This document shows positions 20,509-25,312 of a stretch of DNA of 25,312 nucleotides, one piece after another. The first letter of the stretch is position 1. Each line of letters begins with the position of its first letter. The notes beneath the pieces were generated by a model. That model was given only the letters and a program-made list of their open reading frames with translations, searched no databases and had not been told where the DNA came from. The DNA is from Schoenoplectus triqueter (Eukaryota; Streptophyta; Magnoliopsida; Poales; Cyperaceae): positions 1-25,312 of the forward strand of contig CAXKVV010001014.1 of assembly GCA_964058805.1 (NCBI GenBank), written 5' to 3'. The position numbers and the translations under genes are program-made.

Positions 20509-20935
20509 GTACAATATATTTTGGATTAAATAACGGTTTTTAAAGCCGTTTAACAATAGTTCTCCAACCGTTATTGAAGAGAGGTGTTAGAAAAAGTATA
20601 AATAACCAACTACCGCATAAAAGAGTTTTGCTAATGGTTTTTAAAGATATTTAATAACAGTTTTATGATTGTTAATAATGGAGGATTAGGAAAGATAATA
20701 AGCGACCATTAGCAAATGGAGGGCACTTGAAATACTTTTTCGTTGAGATTTTCTAACTGTTTTGATTAACAAACCGATAGCAAATATAGGCGCCTTGAAC
20801 ATGAGCTTTCCTAATATTTTTCATTTAAAAACCATTAGCAAATGTGTATACTAACGGTTTTTAATTTAAAATCGTTAGGAAATAGAAGTTTTGCTAACGA
20901 TTATTTATTAAAAATCATTAGCAAAGAATTTTTTA
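20509..20935 (-). mobile_element. Terminal region of a second CACTA element
   Basis: Positions 20509-20600 are the inverted counterpart of the right end of the first CACTA element (about 18955-19042): CAGTACAATATA against CACTACAATAGA, then AATAACGGTTTTTAAA, GTTCTCCAACCGTTATT and GAGGTGTTAGAAAAA. The terminal CACTA word has changed to CAGTA. From 20625 a different set of subterminal words begins, CTAACGATTTTTAA/AACCATTAGCAAA, ending in a hairpin pair TTTGCTAACGAT ... ATCATTAGCAAA near 20890-20924. The other end of this element is not identified; similar words start at 25241. Confidence 0.6.
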
Positions 20936-21250
20936 AATTTATTTTTTTATTTTTTTGTGGCCAGCCCATTTGATTTTGCTAGCTGTATATACTAAATCTA
21001 TCAGCACATGACATATATATAAATATATGTCAAACGCAAAAAAAAATATAATAAAGTTTTAGAATAAAAATGAAGTTTAGAACAAAAATCCATCAACAAT
21101 TTCATCAACACAAATCCATCACAAAAATCTATCAGCATATCATAATAAAAATCCATCAGCATAACAAAAAATAATTAGCATTTCACAACATATTACAATA
21201 AATAAAGTTTAGAACAAAAATAAGCATTATAATTTTTACTGATCTCCCCC
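20936..21250. repeat. AT-rich stretch with short ATCCATCA repeats
   Basis: The word AAAATCCATCA(A/G)CA occurs in several imperfect copies between about 21085 and 21165, and AAAGTTTAGAACAAAAAT occurs twice (about 21071 and 21206). No ORF. On the minus strand it would be the 3' flank of the ORF at 21531-22013. Confidence 0.5.
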
Positions 21251-21416
21251 GTCTGAGTTTGTCCCCTTTGAGTCTTCCCCTCTTGCCTAGTTGTGGTAGA
21301 AATCTCACAGCCTTTGTGACCCCCACGCTAATGACTTCTTCGCACTATCCTCCGTTTCAAAAACACCCTGCCCAGTCCTCCCATACAGGTAATCCTATGC
21401 TACCTTCGGAGGACTA

Positions 21417-21509
21417 TCAATACTTGCTCAATCCACCATTATCACGAAGACCTCTTCCTAGATGCCCCCAGCGTGCACTATTACCGAGGGAGATATCATT
21501 GTTCATCAT
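21417..21509 (-). CDS. Short in-frame ORF downstream of the 160-codon ORF
   Basis: After the stop of the larger ORF, the same frame has a further stop and then reopens at two ATG codons (21504-21509) for 30 codons, before TGA TAG. The composition (Gly- and Asn-rich) is unlike low-complexity AT noise. It may be a decayed C-terminal part of the same gene, or chance. Confidence 0.2.
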   Translation of the reverse strand: MMNNDISLGNSARWGHLGRGLRDNGGLSKY

Positions 21510-21530
21510 GACAGTAAATCATTGCGTAAA

Positions 21531-22013
21531 TTATGCATCTATCCGGGCCAACCGTGGTAGCATCCTCAATAAATATGAGTTCTCCGAAGTCCTCCAGTAT
21601 CCTCGTGGTTCTCCCTTGACTAGAGTTTCAAAGTAATATTCTTCAAGTACTGTCACCCTGAAGGTCACCATCCTCCTCCGCTCTGGTTCTCCTTCGATCT
21701 TGTCCACCATAATGTCTTGTCTAGGGGCCAAGTCATGACTATCATTCACTATATCCCGCGGTGATAGTTCATTACGGGTGTTGATAAGGAAATCTTCACT
21801 TGTTAGTCCTATTGACAACAAGTCTTTCGTTCGGATTTCATAATGGCGTTCCAGGTACCGTCGGACCCGATTAATGTCTCTACTCATTACGAAGCTCAGG
21901 TAGGTTATCACGACTGCTCTTCCCCAATCTGCTTCTCCCCCCAACAAATATGATATGTCAAGGTATAACGTAGATCTCGGCCTTTGTCGATTGGTATAGA
22001 GGTATGAGTCCAT
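21531..22013 (-). CDS. Unrecognised 160-residue protein, possible transposon gene
   Basis: I do not recognise this protein. It is the longest ORF in the window and, unlike the rest of the spacer, is not low-complexity. The ATG context is strong (A at -3, G at +4). Residues 1-50 are mixed, with a short hydrophobic stretch AVVITYLSFVM (about 33-43); residues 45-65 are rich in Arg, Glu and Tyr and would form a helix (RVRRYLERHYEIRTKDLL); 66-125 are polar and acidic with ISPRD-like patches; the C-terminus has EEYYFETL and ends in a basic/hydrophobic patch LLRMLPRLARI. There is no signal peptide and no zinc-finger or RT motif. It lies between the end of a CACTA element (20509) and the inner end of the giant inverted-repeat arm, which carries a minus-strand TATA box about 360 bases upstream. 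It could be an exon of a CACTA or Foldback-linked gene. Confidence that it is translated is modest. Confidence 0.4.
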   Translation of the reverse strand: MDSYLYTNRQRPRSTLYLDISYLLGGEADWGRAVVITYLSFVMSRDINRVRRYLERHYEIRTKDLLSIGLTSEDFLINTRNELSPRDIVNDSHDLAPRQDIMVDKIEGEPERRRMVTFRVTVLEEYYFETLVKGEPRGYWRTSENSYLLRMLPRLARIDA

Positions 22014-22368
22014 TTTGATAAAGTCTTTTTACTAGGAGAAGGGAAAAATATTGGGCAATTTTGGTAAGGTTGGACAATTTTGATAAGGACTTTTAACTGG
22101 GAGGAGGGGGGAAATTTTGGAATTAATGATGTTTGTCGCCTAAGAATTCCCTTTTTCGCTGATGGCGAGATGAGAGATTATACTTAGAATATTTTTTTTG
22201 AACCTTTTTGTATGATCCTTTTTCGCGCGCTTCGCACCGCTGTGGCGATGGGATGCAGAAGAAGGACACGGAGATCCCTCCCAAGCATGCATTTAATTAG
22301 TGCCGGTTGAACTCACCGCTCAGACCCATTGTGATGCACATTTAGGGGGATTTTTGTTAATTGGGGAT

Positions 22369-22401
22369 CCTTTTATATTCTGGTGGGCGCAAGCTCCCAC
22401 C
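22369..22401 (-). promoter_or_regulatory. Hairpin and TATA box at inner edge of right arm
   Basis: On the minus strand an exact inverted pair, GGTGGG (22401-22396) and CCCACC (22387-22382), is followed at once by AGAATATAAAAGG (22381-22369). In the left arm the same place reads GGTGGTGGCTTGCGCC and AATCTACAAGG, so both the pair and the TATA word are degraded there. The promoter would drive transcription towards the ORF starting at 22013. Confidence 0.5.
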
Positions 22402-22539
22402 ATTAATTATCCTAGCTACTAATCTCGAGGTACCTCTAGATCTCGAAAGGGGAAGTAAATACTATAGCTAAATGATAATTAAGTGGTTGAGTGGTCAAGT
22501 GCTTCGGTGATGAGATCACTAAAGCACTCTGGACTTACT

Positions 22540-23640
22540 AACATGTCAATCAAGTAAGGTAGGAATGGCAGAGAAGATGAACTTATCAACATATCTGTTC
22601 TATCTTCAGGGTACAGTGTAAATTGAATCTACAAACAAATCAATTCAACTTATTTAGAGTATTGGCAGACGAACTTACTACAGATCAGTTCGGGGTTTTT
22701 AGAAACAGGTGAAAATGAACTTACAAACAGATCAGTTCAAATTCAAAACAGATAATAGATGCAGATGTAGATACAGATGAACTTGCTACAAGTCGGTTCA
22801 TTGAAACAGATGATAGAGGTACAAATGAACTTACTACAGATCAGTTCATTGAAACGGATAATAGGGGTATAGATGAACTTACTACAGATCAATTCATGAA
22901 TGAAGATAAAAATGATATTGGTGAACTTACTACAGATCAGTTCACAAATACAAATACAGGTAAATTGAATATATTAACATATCGATTCAACCTACGTGGA
23001 GTGTAGATAGACGAACTTACTACAGATCAGTTCGCTGATTGATGATAGATACAGATGAACTAACTAACATATCAGTTCATTCTGTGGTAGAGAAAGATGA
23101 ACTTACTATATATCAGTTCAATCTTTACAGCTCTGAGAGATGACCTTACAAACAGATCAGATCAATCTCTACGGAGAGATAAAATATGAGTCTACTAACA
23201 GATTGACTCAATCTTAATTGATCTAGAAGATGAACTTACTAACAGATCAGTTCAATCTTAACTAGTCAATGACCAATCACTCAAAATACAACTCGAAACA
23301 CTGAGCCAGTTGATCTTGAGATTCGTGAATCAGAAGATGGGTGGATATGGCCCACTTGTTCATCTTGCTGATCTTCTAGATCATGAATTCCAGGCACTGA
23401 ACCGATTCATAAACCTAGGAAACACTCTTGCATACAAAGTCAAACATGAAGCGCTAAGCCAGTTCAACTTTGAGGCATATGTGTTAGTCAATGAACCTAC
23501 AAACAGATCGGTTCGATTTTACTATTTAGAAGATGAACCTACTACAGATCGGTTCAATCTCATAGAGATGAACTTACAAACAGGCTAGTTCGATCTCATA
23601 GACTAGAAGACAAACTTACAAACAGATCAATTTAATCTTA
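22540..23640 (-). repeat. Array of about 20 palindromic units, right arm
   Basis: Inverted counterpart of the array at 10870-11951. Matched changes in both halves are seen at CGAACT/AGTTCG (22670/22687 and 23012/23029), TGAGTC/GACTCA (23187/23205), GAACC/GGTTC (23493/23510 and about 23535/23551) and TTGAAT/ATTCAA (22623/22643). The variant units come in an order compatible with the left arm. Some units have an eleven-base centre (TACTACAGATC) in place of twelve (TACTAACAGATC). Confidence 0.9.
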
Positions 23641-24746
23641 CTAGCGTGTCAAGTCATGAACATTTGTTCAAGACACAGGGTCAGCAGACAGTGGACAAAG
23701 TCCCTACAGTTGTCTTGTTTGACCTTCTAAATCATGACTTCTGAGCACTTAGCCGATTCATGGATTCAGGGTTACCTTGTACACAAAATTAGACTCAAAA
23801 CTCCTAGCTGGTCTAATATTGAGACATGTCTATTAGAGAGTGAATTTCTTGATAGTTCAGCTTAACTCTTCTCATCTAGCCAGATAATGGGCTTATGAGC
23901 AGATCAATCCAATATCTGTGCACCACTAGCCTTGGGAGGTAGCCAGTGCATTGATGATCGATGGATCATCAATCTTAGCATCGTGTTGCCACTTCTTCAG
24001 ACATCATAATATTCTTCTCTTAAGTCATCACACTCACTGTGTTGATGTTGTAGTCTCAGTTGTCTTCTTGGCAGGCGTCAGGATGTTCTTGTCCTAACTG
24101 TTATTAACTTATCGTTCTGAAATAAATTCATGATAATCACTCTAGTAATTTTTAATTCTAATTTTTCCCCTGCCTCTTTGTGCTAAAATTTTTTTTGTCA
24201 AGAAAACCTTGTTTTCTCCTCTGAAATAATCCCAATTTCAATTGTAACTCACTGTCTCTGCCAAATAAAATTATCTTGCAGAAACCCCACTAATTAAACA
24301 CCAATTAGACTTATATTGATGCCTCATTAGGGTTTGACTTGATCAACAGTTGATTACATGTCAACAATTGATATAAATCTAGACTTGATTAGATGTTTGC
24401 AACATTAGAATCTGATCAGTCTTGTGAAATTGACTTCCAATCCATGTTCATGAAAGTGATTTGGCCAACAGTTGACACAAATCTTGGCTTGATCAGGTGT
24501 TTGCAATATTGGCACCTGGTCAGCCTTGAAAGCAAAATCACATTGAAATTTCTTGTGATTGGCTGTATCAAAATATTGGCTTGGCATTGACACAGTGCTT
24601 GTTTTACCGGGATTGTACTGCTTCAACTCTTAAGCTTTGCTCTGAGGGTTTGATTGGAGGGTTGATTTCTTGGGATTTGATCTTGACTTTCTTTGATGTC
24701 TATCACTGAGGTGTGGGACCCACCTGTAAGTGAGATACAATCAGAT

Positions 24747-24828
24747 GGATGACCCCTTAGGAGATCTCTATCTTGAATCTCCTGTGAGTCATCCACCTCG
24801 AATGAACAGGAGGTGGTAGAGCTTTATA
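24747..24828 (+). promoter_or_regulatory. Hairpin plus TATA box, first module of repeat E copy 2
   Basis: Outer stem GGATGAC (24747) with GTCATCC (24788); inner stem AGGAGAT (24759) with ATCTCCT (24777); both are exact. TTTATA follows at 24823. Confidence 0.6.
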
Positions 24829-24983
24829 CCTCTGACCCTTATCTAGAATTTCCTTATGGGATTAATGCTTAATCCTTGTTCCGGCTTGATCAGGTTTAGT
24901 GGATAGACTAGGTTTAGGCTGTTGAAGCTACTTGTGTGGGACTGTCAGGTGGGTCCCGCTTGTCAGAGAAAAAACAATCACAT

Positions 24984-25071
24984 GGGTGACACACAAGAGA
25001 TCTCCCTTCTCTCTTGAGTCTCTTGGTTGTCACCCACATCAAGTGGACAGGGGATAGTGGAGTATTTATAT
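24984..25071 (+). promoter_or_regulatory. Hairpin plus TATA box, second module of repeat E copy 2
   Basis: Outer stem TGGGTGAC (24983) with GTCACCCA (25029); inner stem CAAGAGA (24994) with TCTCTTG (25019); both are exact. TATTTATAT follows at 25063. Confidence 0.65.
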
Positions 25072-25240
25072 CTTGGCTCTGTACCTAGGATTTCCTTGTG
25101 GGACGAATAGGATTGCTTCGGGATTCGGCAACGACTTCTCCTGGCTGGTGGTCCCCCTTTCTCATGATTTGCCATAGATAATTGATATTTATCTTTAATT
25201 GTCCAGTTGGTTCATCCTTGAGATTTTCAAGGGTAAACAC

Positions 25241-25312
25241 TTTTCTAACGATTTTTTATAAATAACCGTTACAAAAATATAGCGCAAAAATCTTTTCTAA
25301 TGATTTTTTTAT
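25241..25312. mobile_element. CACTA-like subterminal repeats running off the window
   Basis: Words CTAACGATTTTTTATAAATAACCGTTAC and CTAATGATTTTTTT match the second type of subterminal repeat at 20625-20935. They start exactly where repeat E ends, so they are probably the beginning of a region that continues past the window. Confidence 0.5.

Larger units (their letters stand above)
22217..24117 (-). mobile_element. Right arm of giant inverted repeat (Foldback-like element)
   Basis: Reverse complement of the left arm at 10415-12240, with the same order of parts: outer conserved segment (about 23915-24117), palindrome array (22540-23640), inner segment with TTTAGCTATAGTATTT and CCCCTTTCGAGATC, and the GC-rich inner end GGAGGGATCTCCGTGTCC ... 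CATCCCATCGCCACAGCGG. Relative to the left arm it has about 40 extra bases near 22330-22370, next to the TATA box. Confidence 0.8.
24118..25241 (+). repeat. Promoter repeat 'E', copy 2, with duplicated promoter
   Basis: Direct repeat of 3575-4500, beginning exactly where the right arm of the giant inverted repeat ends and finishing at GTAAACACT. Compared with copy 1 it has an extra module: the segment with the GTGGGACCCAC site, hairpin, TATA box and TTCCTTGTGGGA-like word occurs twice (about 24700-24880 and 24930-25140), the two being clearly diverged. No ORF with a recognisable product. Confidence 0.75.

Noticed and set aside
21259..21636. Plus-strand ORF of 125 codons
   Set aside because: It overlaps the 160-codon minus-strand ORF and its downstream continuation; the minus strand has the promoter, the better start context and the more natural composition.
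21531..22013. Endogenous pararetrovirus origin for the unknown ORF
   Set aside because: No tRNA-Met primer-binding site, reverse transcriptase, movement-protein or coat-protein motif is seen near it, so there is no support beyond a promoter-leader-ORF layout.
23310..23588. Plus-strand ORF of 92 codons in the right arm
   Set aside because: It runs through palindromic repeat units; the repeated NEPTNRSVRF-like words simply reflect the repeat, and the left arm does not keep the frame.

Overview
The window looks like intergenic DNA from the nuclear genome of a flowering plant, most likely a monocot. The grounds are a Ty1/copia reverse-transcriptase-type element primed by initiator tRNA-Met, CACTA elements, many AT-rich foldback MITEs, and repeats full of GTGGGACCCAC and CCACGTGGCA motifs of the kind seen in grass and other commelinid DNA. 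The species cannot be read from the sequence. I see no intact host gene, no rRNA or tRNA gene, and no CRISPR array. Almost everything that can be explained is transposable-element sequence, much of it nested.

Region 1 (1-6.7 kb): a relic of a foldback MITE abuts a defective minus-strand copia element. The element has two LTRs (288-1555, truncated; 5142-6678, full length), a primer-binding site next to the right LTR, and only the RNase H end of pol (about 1664-2170), broken by one stop codon. Its gag-pol has been replaced by an unrelated 2.3-kb block (2175-4500) that has its own TATA box. Region 2 (6.7-10.4 kb): promoter-like, G-box-rich and TCP-motif-rich repeat DNA, a TATA box near 8062, and three tandem units of about 320 bp that share a box.

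Region 3 (10.4-24.1 kb) is the most striking part. It is a very long inverted repeat (arms about 10415-12240 and 22217-24117, spacer about 10 kb). Each arm carries about 20 spaced copies of a short imperfect palindrome, TGAACT-N12-AGTTCA. In several copies the two half-sites have changed together (GAGTC/GACTC, GATCT/AGATC, GAATC/GATTC, AACC/GGTT), so symmetry is kept while sequence changes. The inner edge of the right arm holds a hairpin and a TATA box on the minus strand, upstream of an unrecognised 160-codon minus-strand ORF (21531-22013). The architecture recalls Foldback (FB/TU/FARE) elements. The spacer has been colonised by a row of four foldback MITEs joined by TATATA linkers, two copies of another MITE family, a 1.13-kb CACTA element, a Mutator-like MITE with an 11-bp target duplication, and the end of a second CACTA element in the opposite orientation.

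Region 4 (24.1-25.3 kb) repeats, in the same orientation, the right part of the block found inside the copia element. All three promoter modules of this repeat family (one near 4.2 kb, two near 24.8 and 25.0 kb) place a two-part hairpin just upstream of a TATA box, and the hairpin stems show compensatory changes. No host pathway can be deduced; the window is best read as a mobile-element nest with several unusual, symmetry-conserving repeat systems.
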